Of a stretch of DNA of 64,000 nucleotides, positions 28,371-37,792 are shown piece after piece. The notes under the pieces were generated by a model. The model did not search any database. It was not told the origin of the DNA and saw only the letters and a program-made list of their open reading frames with translations. This DNA is from Sinohyriopsis cumingii (lineage: Eukaryota > Mollusca > Bivalvia > Unionida > Unionidae), in assembly GCA_028554795.2 (NCBI GenBank), contig JAPYKE020000270.1:699501-763500 (forward strand). The letters are read 5' to 3'. The first letter of the stretch is position 1, and each line of letters begins with the position of its first letter. Made by a program: the position numbers and the translations under genes.

Positions 28371-30879
28371 ATATAAACTCAAAATTACTAAACTTAATAC
28401 AAAATAACATATCAAGCGAACTCAAAAAGGAGGGGAGTTCTAAATCATCGAACTCAACACAAATTATATGATACTCAGATGCAGCACAATCCAACAAGTA
28501 AATAAGTATATGGCAATTGAACAAAGCGCAAAAATTAGCGCTGCTAGACATGCAGCACTAAAATAAACATGGGAAGCAGGAAACCTACACTAACTGCAAA
28601 CACTAGTACTGAGATCAATCAAAACACACCCCAAAACAGAACAGCAACTGTATATAAAAACGTCCTTAGGCTGCTATGAGAACAACAACTTAAAACAATC
28701 AAACACCACCTAGAAGAAGACCTTGCATATTACGGGTTTAATATAAATAGGGTATACAAACTCACAAAATCCCGAAAACAGTTAACACCAGTTGCTATAA
28801 TCGAATTCAATCCCCCCACCCCAACAACATAAAAAAAAAAAATAATGGTAAGATTAGGTCACTGCAGGACGCTATATAAACTGGAAAACTACAAAAACTA
28901 ACCATGCTTTTGCGGAAACTGCAAATGGTTGGGCCACTTCGCCAGTTCTTGCAAAAACAATTGAAAATGCTACAACTGGGGGGGGGGGGGAGGTGAGGAT
29001 GAAAGATATGAAATGCGCTAACTGTACAAGACCTCACTACTATATATCATATGAATGTCTCCTAACTTCTTGTGAATTTGCTATAGTACAACATATGGAT
29101 TCGAGCCACACATGATACAGAGAAGCAAGACTACATATCATCCAAATTCCGAAAACCCCAACCCTGAAGAAAAACACAAATTCAGAACTAAACATTACCA
29201 TCAATCAAACAAAGCATAATCCCCCCAACAAAACAAAAACACCATTAGCCAAATTGAGAATAAAGACACTTGGAAAGCTAACATAAGCAAAGGAGCACTA
29301 CCAAAACCATCCCCAACTACAATAGATTCTAGTAGGCATTATAATAATAACCAGGCACCCAGATAACAAACAAACCAATTACCCAATATTCACTAGCATA
29401 CCAGAGGAAAGGAACAATCAAGCCACTAAATCAAACAGGCACTCTCCAATTGATGTCCTCCGGTTCATTAGTGAACTTGCTAATAGCATTGAACAAATTA
29501 CAAAGAATGATCATGTCCCAATCAACAGGACTCATCAAGTGCTAACCATATTAATAAACAAATTCTTTCCCAATCAAAACTCGAGATCATAGTAAACCAT
29601 ACCCAAATCACAACAATAGTAAATATCAATAATCAATATGTATCCCACTCAATGCCAATGATTGATACTGTGACTGTGGAAATACTGCGGGATCATTAAG
29701 AATATTTCCGAGCTAATCCAAAACATAAACTCCGACAAACCTAAACCTGACATTATCTGCTTACAAGAAACCGTACTAACTCAGTCCTCTAAGACACCCC
29801 CAAAAAAAAATTTTAAAAAAAGGATAATCAACTGAATATACTAAAAATAGTACAAACGGTACATTAAAAGGGCTGATATAAACTTATATTACCGACTCAC
29901 TTCTAAACACCTAAGAAGTTACCCCAGATCAAAACCTTAACGCATCTGAACAAATAGAAATTCAAACCATCACGATTAACATTGGCCAGTATACTATAAA
30001 ACTGCTAAACCTATATGACCCAAGGGAGAGATAATCCAACAGCAATCAATCACTATACGAAAATGACCACTGACAAAGAGGAATTCTTATCATATGCGGA
30101 GATTTTAACGCCCATAACGTAATATGAGGAAGAATAACGCAAATCCTAAGGGGAAAATTACTTAAAAAATGGATACGTGAATCCGATCTAGTTATCTTAA
30201 CAATGAGGCTGTAACAAGATTAAACCCAACAGAGGTGCACTATCAGCAACCGACCTCACCATAGTCACTCCTAAATTGGTTCTAATCATAGATTGGGAAG
30301 TTGATCAAAGCAGCGCCCTTAATCGATTTAAAAACACATGGAACTCAAATGACTTTAGTATGTACAAACAAAGGAAAAATGGAAATGAAAACAATAATCT
30401 AAAATGCAATAGAAAAATCCTGGCAAGCCTTCTGCTCTAACATAAATTTCAAAACAAACGCAAAACAGGTATGGAAATAGATAAAAACAACAAAGGGGAA
30501 AAGCAAGCAACCAACTCCCAAATTGACTTAAAATCTAACAAACAAAGAAAAGGCAAACTGCTTGGGATAAAGCATGAGCAGCAACTCCAACCATACTCAA
30601 AACTTCCAAGAGCACCACCAAAATGTAGAACAGAAGTATCAAAATCTCTTCTCCGACCTAGGATCCGAAGAGGATAAGTTAAATGAGAACTTCACAATAG
30701 CAGAATAAATTGCTGCTCTTGCTTAGAAAAAGGCAATCTCACCAGGAGAAGACTAACGTAGCTATGAAACATACTAACACATCCCGGAAAATATAACCGA
30801 AATCATAATATATCTACTTTATAATAGATGGAGGAAGGGCCAACTACCCAAAAGTTGGAACAAACGCTATCGTCATTCC

Positions 30880-31510
30880 AATACCCAAAACTGCAAAACC
30901 CCATATGACATCAGTGCATATAGATCCATATCTCTAACTGATAACAAATGCAAAATAGTGGAAACAATGATTAATGACAGACTAAAATACCATCTAGAAA
31001 GCAATAACTATATCGCAGTAACACAAAGCGGATTTCGCTTCAAAAGATCCACCCTGGACCAATTGTTCAGACTTGAAGCAAGCATCAAGCTAGGATATAA
31101 TGCATAACGCAAATGCAATAGACATTTAATCGCAGTATTTCTTAATCTATAAAAAACATTCGATTTTGTCTGGACAAAAGGTCTTATTGTGAAACTTAAT
31201 CTATCCAAAATAACTGGCCGCATACATAACTGGACAGCAGACTTCCCAACTGATCGGAAGATACTGACAAAAGAATGGGATCAATATTCAGATATATATA
31301 ACCTAGAAAACGGTATGCCGTCAGGTAGCGTGCTTAGCCCCACTTTCTTCAACATCATTGTAAACGACCTTGAAACTATAATTAACAAACATAAGGTAGA
31401 TCTATCCCAATTTGCTGACGATAGTGGGATTTGCAAAGCAGCAATCCAAACAGCAAAACAGTCACTGGGCAAAGTACAAGATAATCTTAACCAAACAGGT
31501 CGGTGAGCAG
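30880..31510 (+). pseudogene. LINE reverse transcriptase
   Basis: Recognisable blocks are YRSISLTDNKCKIVE, SGFRFKRSTLDQLFRLEA, a motif A remnant (KTFDFVWTKGL), the motif B region GMPSGSVLSPTFFNI and an intact motif C QFADDSG. The catalytic Asp pair of motif C is present. Stops near 31,107 and 31,150 break the fingers/palm. This enzyme copies LINE RNA at nicked target DNA. Confidence 0.85.
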
Positions 31511-31999
31511 AAAAATGGGAGGGGGGGGGGGGCAATCAAGAAACGCTTTTAACACTATATTAGGCACTTATAATAGCAAAGCTATACCGCGTACTAAATA
31601 AGGTCGCAAGACATAAAAACCCTCCACAACTCGTTAGAAGTCAGGATAAAAAAATTATCAATAGGGTACTAATCGGCAAAACTGAATTAGCCAACAGCTT
31701 TGGGAAATATTTAACAATCAACATAAACTCCTATGGCACATGCCCACACTGTCCATTCCAAAAAAATTTAGAGCATGTTTTTAACACCTGCGATAAGCAT
31801 TTAACCGAAAGTACTAGATTTAGGACTAAAGTTCATAAAATAGAGTCCCCGTCGACCCCTAAAGATTTCCTCAAAGAACAAAACTTAAATAAGGGCATTA
31901 CTTACCAAAATACTCTAAACATCCTCACCAACATTTGGGAAACGGGGGGGGGGGGCAGGTAAACAAAAGTGTATGACCCGCTAAACAATAAATATATAA

Positions 32000-32560
32000 T
32001 ATTCATTTAATTACAACTAATGGACAGGTTAACAAACTAAATGTAAAGAACAAAATGACCAAATGTCTTTGACATGTCTTAGCGACCCGAGTATTCGGTA
32101 AAGATATCAAGATAGATTTAGCCTGAAAAAATCACATAAATAATTCAATCCACAAGCTAGGATGATAATCAAAACAAAATATTTCCAAACCTACCAAAAC
32201 AAGTAGATCTGCTAACAAACTTAAAATTAGTGAACGAATAAGAACATATGTTTTTGACATGTCTTAGCGATATGGCTTATCCAAATAGATTTAGCCTGAA
32301 CATAACATAACATCACATGCATAAAACAAAATAGGAACAATAATCATATTAAAATAGATTTAGCCTGAAAATAAAATAACATCACATAAATAAAACAAAA
32401 TAGAAACAATTATAATAACTAGTAGACAGGCTAATAAACTTAAAATTAGTGAATAAATAAGATCAGATGTCTTTAACATGTCTTAGCGACCCGAGTATTC
32501 GGCAAAGATATGTGTCTTAATCAAATAGACTTAGCCTGAAAATAAAATAACAACATACTA
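32000..32560 (+). repeat. Tandem repeats in the LINE 3' region
   Basis: Three irregular units share GACATGTCTTAGCGA, a following CCGAGTATTCGG (in two units) and ATAGATTTAGCCTGAA. Unit spacing is about 180-220 bp. Confidence 0.75.
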
Positions 32561-32879
32561 ATAGCTTGATCCAGACAACTAAGAAAATAAAACAAAAATA
32601 AAGATAAATTAACAAGCACTTAGCCCAACCATAAACCCACACATATAGAAACAAAAAAACTGCAATAACTATTAATCTACATATTTTTTGGAATTAATTT
32701 CCTAGTACACCACAATCCTGCAACATGAAGTTAAGGACACTAACATCTTTTCCTACCGCAAAGTGACCGCATATTATCTGTAGTACAACAAACGCAACTG
32801 CACTAAGGCACAGCCTCTGCTCAAGGCACTAAAACAATTAGAACACCTAGATAAGACCAAAAGAAGCTAAAATATATCA

Positions 32880-33150
32880 GGTGTTCTTAAAAGCCCAAGA
32901 CCATCAGCACCCGCTGGACTACACGGCGAAGTTTTTCAAGATAAGAAAACCTACCATAACACCAAAATTAATACCTGTAAGGTGTTCCAAATCCCAAGGA
33001 CCATCAGGTCCGCCTGCACAATGTGACAACCAAATACCTAGCAAAACTAGTCAGGAGCCTAAACCTAAGAATATATGAGGTGGTCCGAACCCCAAGTACC
33101 ATCAGGCCCAGTTGCACAATGCGGCGTACCATTAGCCTAGGAAAGTGTAA
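32880..33150. repeat. Three-copy minisatellite, about 95-bp unit
   Basis: Units begin AGGTGTTC or AGGTGGTCC, continue with CCCAAG(G)ACCATCAG and carry a GCACAATGTGAC-type segment. The last unit is incomplete. It lies between the LINE and the Polinton. Confidence 0.7.
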
Positions 33151-33592
33151 AGTTCCATACAAAAAAGGGTGAACGAAACCAGGAACCGCCCCACCCAAAT
33201 ACACTTAAGAAATAACGTTTAAATAACCATACAGAATATCACTAAGCGGTCACTGGTGCAGTGCTATCTTTGAAGAAAACAAGCGGCACAAAATATATTT
33301 CCAAACATCCGTCAAGACAACAATTCATTAATCTTTTGGCAAGTGGGTCAAACATTGTATACCCTGGATGAACCAACGTGCCTTCCTAGTGAACAGGCTA
33401 TTCTCTGACCGAACCTTCCTCCTCGTCAACGCTGGACGTTAAACTAATAAACGTGCATAGCACATATTAAATACACGAAGATAGAGACTCCTTTTCCTCT
33501 CTTTATGAACAATTAACTAACCCTACACATGGGAATAAAACCTAGATATCCCAATGTGACGTCGTAGTGGCGACCAATCGCTACTGGAGTCA
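33151..33592. other. Non-coding DNA left of the Polinton
   Basis: Nothing recognised. Confidence 0.4.
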
Positions 33593-33598
33593 CATATG
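33593..33598. other. Left target-site duplication CATATG
   Basis: This 6-bp direct copy is repeated at 59,027-59,032, immediately outside the AG...CT ends of the Polinton. The site is palindromic. A 6-bp duplication is what Polinton integrases produce. Confidence 0.85.
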
Positions 33599-33957
33599 AG
33601 TAGCGAATGGGGACGATTCAGCGTCAATGGGAATTAGCATTACAAACCACCCTGGGACGATATAGCGTCAATGGGATATTTAACATTACGGAAACCCTTG
33701 GGACGATATAGCGTCAAGGGGAATTTAACATGGGAATAAATCGTGGGACTGTTTAGCGTCAAGGGAAATTGAACAGGGTGAGACTGTTTAGCGTCAAGGG
33801 AACTTGAACAGGGTGGGACTGTCTAGGGACAATGGGAAATTGCACATGGGAAATTTAAACAGGGAGCTGTCTCTTTTTTTAAAAAAGGGGGTAGGCATGA
33901 AAGTCAAGGTCTTTTCGAGGCATATGAAGGGGCCCTGAAAAGGGCCTTTGGGGTTTC
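33599..33957 (+). repeat. Left terminal inverted repeat of the Polinton
   Basis: It matches the reverse complement of 58,670-59,026. The outer 240 bp holds six iterated units (starts at about 33,610, 33,654, 33,700, 33,745, 33,780 and 33,815) around a GAC-N6/7-AGCGTC core. The inner part carries a histone-like hairpin (33,931-33,946) and a shared AAGTCAAGGTCTTTTCGAG segment. Confidence 0.9.
33931..33946 (-). terminator. Histone-type 3' stem-loop, copy 1 (left TIR)
   Basis: On the minus strand the core reads GGCCCTTTTCAGGGCC: a perfect 6-bp stem with a TTTC loop, preceded by CCCCAAA. A CTCGAAAAGA block follows 14-15 nt after. It terminates leftward transcripts of the first arm gene and is mirrored by the hairpin in the right TIR. 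Confidence 0.8.
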
Positions 33958-34176
33958 CGCTTCTTCTTCTAATTTCTTCTATTTCTCCACCAGCTTCTTA
34001 TTTTCTTTCCAAAACTTTTCCTCTTCTTTTCGTTCGTTTCTTCCTCATTTTTCTTCTTTTCTCCTCTTTCTGCTTCTCCTCCTCTTCTTTTTCCTCTTCT
34101 CATTTTCTTCTTCTTTTTCAATTTTTTCGTTCCACGCTCTCATCCTCTTCATCCTCCTTCTCCTTCTTTATTTCTT

Positions 34177-34353
34177 TCAACAGATAACAGATGATTTCTT
34201 TAGTTTTCGTAAGTTGTTGATCTCCATCTTTATTCTATGTGGACCATAAGAATAGCGATCCTCGTCCAGTCTTACTAACATCTGCTCCATTATTCCTAAA
34301 TTGTCCAAAACGTCTAGCAATTTTTTTATTTTGTCAAGGTGGTTCGAAGCCAT
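34177..34353 (-). CDS. Small arm gene 1, 58 codons (probably truncated by frameshift)
   Basis: The ATG at 34,353 starts a 58-residue frame (MASNHLDKIKKLLDVLDNLG...) with heptad-like Leu/Ile spacing, suggesting a helical coiled coil. After the TGA at 34,177 the other frames continue as a Lys/Glu/Arg-rich, strongly polypurine stretch to about 33,960. The original protein was therefore probably longer, with a charged tail that has since been frameshifted. The start is supported by TATATAAG about 60 bp upstream and by the shared arm promoter element. A histone-like hairpin lies downstream. The N-terminus resembles the other two arm genes (Leu-rich L-x-x-L-x-x-L spacing). Function unknown. Confidence 0.55.
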   Translation of the reverse strand: MASNHLDKIKKLLDVLDNLGIMEQMLVRLDEDRYSYGPHRIKMEINNLRKLKKSSVIC

Positions 34354-34400
34354 CTTCTTTTTTATTCTTTGTAGAATGGTGCGAACGACGAACGTTGTGG

Positions 34401-34440
34401 GTTCTTATATAAAAAGTGCGGACGTGAAGGAAAACATCCC
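34401..34440 (-). promoter_or_regulatory. Arm promoter, copy 1
   Basis: On the minus strand, GGGATGTTTTCCTTCACG is followed by TCCGCAC, then TTTTTATATAAG. The same arrangement precedes the genes starting at 35,108 and 42,355. Confidence 0.75.
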
Positions 34441-34744
34441 CTACATTTCTCTTCTCATATTATCTACTATTCACACAGTAATGACTAGACAAATAACATA
34501 ACCATAATCTACTATCCATACACACTCAAATCAGCCAAATCAAACCCAAACTATAATATCCACACACACACGACAAGCAGCAAAACCATATCCATAATCT
34601 ACTATCCACACAAACGTACGCGAGCGCTTACAAACACAAACACATACACTCACACTAGGAAAAAAGAGTTAGTGTTCATATTCACACTACTCTACATACA
34701 CACATTGGCAAATCGATTGCTATTTCTTTTCTAGAGTATAGGGT

Positions 34745-34760
34745 AGCCCTGAAAAGGACT
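34745..34760 (-). terminator. Histone-type 3' stem-loop, copy 2
   Basis: The minus-strand core is AGTCCTTTTCAGGGCT, with one weakened stem pair. A CTCTAGAAAAGAAAT block follows 10-12 nt downstream. Confidence 0.7.
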
Positions 34761-34787
34761 GTTTGTTTCCAACTCCACAGACACCTG

Positions 34788-35108
34788 TTAGTGGTTGCAC
34801 CTCCCCGGCCTGGCACCGCAAACGCATCTTCTACTCCAGTCTCCTTTCACTCTTTTATCTGGAAGTGCAGAGGCGGGATGAGTGGCTTCAGAATCCCAAT
34901 CTTTTGTCTCTGGGATTCTGAAATATCCTTGTTGAGGCTGTGGTACATCCATTTCTCTCTCCTTTTCCACCTCTTCTTTTTTTCTTCTCTCTTACTCTTT
35001 CATCCTTCCTTCTTCCACTATAACCTCTGCAGCCAGCCCATTCAATATGAGCCTGGCATATTCCAGGTGAACATGAAGTTCAAGAAGTTTCGCTAGCCTT
35101 CTGCTCAT
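34788..35108 (-). pseudogene. Small arm gene 2 with one in-frame stop
   Basis: From the ATG at 35,108 the frame encodes MSRRLAKLLELHVHL and a short helical region, meets TAA at 34,992-34,994 after 38 codons, then continues open in the same frame (acidic/basic KKEEVEKERE region, a PQPQQGYFRIPE segment, and a Cys-rich end CVCGARPGRC) to a final stop at 34,788. The N-terminus (M-x-x-R-L-A-K-L) matches that of the gene starting at 42,355, so the two are paralogues. The promoter element lies about 50 bp upstream and a histone-like hairpin about 30 bp downstream. Function unknown. Confidence 0.6.
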
Positions 35109-35153
35109 TTTCTTGTGTTCATCAATCAACAAGGGTAGCTAGACTGCCCAGCG

Positions 35154-35262
35154 GTTTTCAATATATACGAAAAGCGCGGACATGAAGGAAAACATCCCCT
35201 AAAAGCCCAAACGTATATTACCTACATTATAGTCTAAAACGCGCGGACCTAAAAGAAACACT
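35154..35262 (-). promoter_or_regulatory. Arm promoter, copy 2 (with a second, weaker copy upstream)
   Basis: On the minus strand, GGGATGTTTTCCTTCATG runs into TCCGCGCTTTTCGTATATAT. A degraded second copy (TTTCTTTTAGGTCCGCGCG, followed by ACTATAAT) sits at about 35,234-35,262. Confidence 0.7.
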
Positions 35263-35441
35263 CACTTTTTTACTACCCATTACTAATTTAAAAAATTTCA
35301 TTAATCACTTAAAGAAATAATATACTGTCCACATACATAAAACAGTCAAATCAAACCCAAATCTACTATCCCCGCACTTCAAACAACAAAAAAATATTAT
35401 CATAATCTACCATCCACACAAACGTACGTGAGCGCTTACAA

Positions 35442-35442
<1 letters not shown>

Positions 35443-35498
<56 letters not shown>
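35443..35498. repeat. (CA)n microsatellite
   Basis: About 28 CA units inside the spacer of the second arm module. The first module has short ACACAC stretches at the equivalent place (about 34,561-34,570). Confidence 0.97.
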
Positions 35499-35499
<1 letters not shown>

Positions 35500-35597
35500 A
35501 TACAATCACACCATAAAAGAGTGATTGTTTATATTTACACTACTCTACATTTACACATTGGCAAATTCATAATTATTTCTTTTCTAGAGGTTTGTGT

Positions 35598-35613
35598 AGC
35601 CCTGAAAAGGGCT
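35598..35613 (-). terminator. Histone-type 3' stem-loop, copy 3
   Basis: The minus-strand core is AGCCCTTTTCAGGGCT, a perfect 6-bp stem with a TTTC loop. ACCTCTAGAAAAGAAAT follows about 9 nt downstream. Confidence 0.8.
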
Positions 35614-35647
35614 GCTGTTTATGTTGACTTGAAGCTTTGGCAATCTT

Positions 35648-35865
35648 TTAGGTTCTAAGATTGCGGCCTCCTCTGACGATAGGCTTTCTCCAAGGATTAG
35701 GTCTGCTTCTTCGGAAAGATAAGAAGAACTCTTTGGTATCGATAGGACAGTCGACAAAGCCTCTGTCAGGTTCAGGTTGCTGCTGCTGCTTCTGCTGCTG
35801 TTGCTGTTGCTGCTCTCTCTGCTGTTTCTGAAGTCTGTATTTCTCTGTCCATTCTTCTTTCTCCC
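35648..35865 (-). pseudogene. 3' part of a Gln-rich arm gene, 5' end lost
   Basis: The frame is open from the edge of the LTR-like insert (35,865) to TAA at 35,648. It encodes a charged helix (EKEEWTEKYRLQKQQ), a polyglutamine stretch, a PEPDRGFVDCPID segment and a basic end (RRSRPNPWRKPIVRGGR). No ATG is available in frame; the start was removed or displaced by the insert. The Gln/Glu coiled-coil region resembles that of the gene at 57,660-58,222 in the opposite arm. A histone-like hairpin follows about 35 bp after the stop. Function unknown. Confidence 0.55.
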
Positions 35866-36666
35866 TGTTAATTTGTTAGTTAGTTAGTTGAATTATAGTG
35901 TTTTTCGTTGTTTTGACATGTACCACTTGTTTATTCACGCACTGCGTGATTTTTAATTACTCCTGGGGGAAGGAAAAAGAGCCTCATCCCCCAGGCTTTT
36001 ATGTACTCACAGAGTACTTTTTAATTTAGCCACTCAGGTGTAGGACTAACTAGTCCTTAACAACCTGACTCAAAGGCTAATAAACATGAGTGGGAATAGT
36101 CACACCACACACTCATGCTTCTTAGTTGGATTGAAATGCCCCAGGTGTCAACCCAAGCAGTATGTGACGCCCACTACTATTGGTCGGCAGCGATGACGTC
36201 ACATTAGGACACCTGGTCTTGTGGCAGGTGGAAATCTTTCCACAAACTGCCACGTGTACGTTGTCCGAGCGTGGTAAAGGAGAAAGGTACTCGGATAGCC
36301 AGCCATGGATGTCATGTACTCCCCAAAACGCCAGCCCGTACTTATTCCAAATCATGTCCAATTTTACTAATGGACAAAATATACCAATAATGTGTTAGCC
36401 ACCTCTGCAATTAATCAAATCATAAGTTATAAATTCTGAATAAAATTTTCCGAACAAGTTTGAATTTAGTGTACATAGTGTACATGCTTATTGAAATTAA
36501 AAACCAATCGTTCAAGTCTAAACGACTTATAGCAATTGAGTAACGCATAGTAAAAGGGTAAGTGTGAGAAATTAAACGGCGGTACCAAGACAGATCAATT
36601 CAGATGTAAGATTAGTTGATCTAGGTGGGATACCAAGCCAAAATGGATCCCTATTAGATATTTACA
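35866..36666. mobile_element. LTR-like insert (possible solo LTR)
   Basis: This segment starts TGTTAAT and ends ATTTACA, an imperfect TG...CA inverted terminus. It carries an AATAAA site at about 36,442, a CRE-like TGACGTCA at about 36,193-36,200 and a G/C hairpin near 35,965-35,996. It has no coding capacity. It cuts a Polinton arm gene. No matching 4-6 bp target duplication is visible (flanks CTCCC and GGCAA). Confidence 0.5.
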
Positions 36667-36678
36667 GGCAATTTTAGT

Positions 36679-36694
36679 AGCCCTAAGAAGGGCT
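36679..36694 (-). terminator. Histone-type 3' stem-loop, copy 4
   Basis: The minus-strand core is AGCCCTTCTTAGGGCT, a perfect 6-bp stem with a changed loop (TTCT). It is preceded by AACAAA. The stop codon of the arm gene lies inside it. No clear GAAAAGA block follows, perhaps because the LTR-like insert begins 12 bp away. Confidence 0.65.
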
Positions 36695-37188
36695 TTTGTT
36701 TTTAGGAAAACGTTCCCCGTCTATCTTCTGCTTCCCTGCATAGCTGGGCTGTTTGCTTTCTTTGTTAGTTTCCCCTGGAAAAGCATAACCCCGAAGTTTA
36801 GCGATGTATTTAGCCGCCTCGGTCAGCTGGTGTAAGGAGAACTCTGAGTAAGCTTCATAATAGAGCGCCAATTAATGTATTTGACTGCATTGACGAAGTG
36901 GCCCGCTTTCTTGATATCATCAATTGCATTTCCCAGTCCCATATTCCGGTAGACAGAGCCTTCCTTTTCTCCACTCTGTTTAGGTGGTGCAGGTTCCTCA
37001 GCTTCATCGCCGCTGGATGATGATAATTCCAGGGCCTCTGCTAGCGTGGAAGTTTCAAATTCTTCGGGGTCGTCTGCCAACATTGCCTGGATTTGGCTGA
37101 GTATGTTAGTAGAAATAGCTGTGGAAGCTTCATTTAGAATTTCAGCCAGATGTTGTTTAAGAGACAAGGAGACCGTTAAGAGTAGATC
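36683..37188 (-). pseudogene. Small arm gene 3, 3' part (separated from its start by a LINE)
   Basis: This is the C-terminal portion of the gene that begins at 42,355. The frame is open from the LINE junction (37,188) and encodes a helical segment (SLKQHLAEILNEAS), an acidic Ser-rich stretch (LELSSSSGDEAEEP) and, after a frameshift near 36,868, a second helical region (LTEAAKYIAKLRGY) and a basic C-terminus. It ends with TAG inside the histone-like hairpin. The reading frame on both sides of the LINE is the same, which supports one interrupted gene. No known family was recognised. Confidence 0.6.
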
Positions 37189-37564
37189 AGGAAGGCAGTA
37201 TAGATAAAGATTTTTTATATATATTTTATTTTAATTATAAATTTTTTACATTTTTTTTTTCTTAATGAATTCCTTATTTATTTTGATTCCTTATCTTACA
37301 CTGGTCAACAGTGAAATCATTACTGACTTGAAAAGGCCCTAATCTGTAGTATTTTGGTGTGCCGAACACGAATATAACCGTGAAAAATTTGTATTGGCTC
37401 TCGTTTTGAAGATATTCATATACCTCATTTTCTATGTTTCACTGTGTAAATTTCTCCAGTAGGACTGCAGCAACATCCGGAATAATGATGTAACATTGCA
37501 TAATACCATCATGCTCACATCATCCACAGTTGATTGCATCATTTTCTGATGCAATGCAATACTA

Positions 37565-37678
37565 ATGCCATGCGGCTGCTGAAGTAAGTTGACGTCAGCA
37601 GTGTACTATACATGTGTAGGCCTATTATACTAATACCAGGCGGCTGCTGAAGCTGACGTAAGCAGTGTACTATATAAA
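37565..37678 (+). promoter_or_regulatory. Duplicated promoter region of the DNA transposon
   Basis: Two tandem copies share GCGGCTGCTGAAG, TGACGT(C/A)AGCAGTGTACTATA. The downstream copy ends in a good TATA box (TATATAAA, 37,671-37,678), 115 bp before the ATG. The upstream copy has a full CRE-like TGACGTCA. Confidence 0.7.
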
Positions 37679-37792
37679 GCCCAATCAGATAGGTTCAGCA
37701 TTTAAAATATTTTAGACGTTGTGCGAGACAGTTCAAGCTACTGTTACATAAAACTTATTATTTTATCCATTTACGTACAATAAAGAACAGTA

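Larger units (their letters stand above)
28380..32600 (+). mobile_element. Non-LTR retrotransposon (I/Jockey-group), decayed, near full length
   Basis: Plus-strand pieces in order are: a gag-like region with CCHC knuckles (about 28,890-29,050, e.g. CGNCKWLGHFASSC), an endonuclease (about 29,700-30,300; PDIICLQET and a CGDFNAHN-like motif), a reverse transcriptase (about 30,880-31,510), a C-terminal Cys/His motif (CPHC and H-V-F-N-T-C at about 31,750-31,790) and a 3' region with tandem repeats. Frameshifts and stops are frequent. G-homopolymers of 11 or more bases interrupt it at about 28,980, 31,515 and 31,942. The sequence resembles the LINE inside the Polinton at 37,189-42,222, so they belong to one family. 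Confidence 0.8.

Noticed and set aside
33948..34187. 79-codon plus-strand Phe/Ser/Leu-rich ORF
   Set aside because: It is the complement of the Lys/Glu-rich polypurine tail of arm gene 1.
36122..36361. 79-codon minus-strand ORF as a gene
   Set aside because: Lies within the LTR-like insert, with promoter-like motifs and no recognisable domain.
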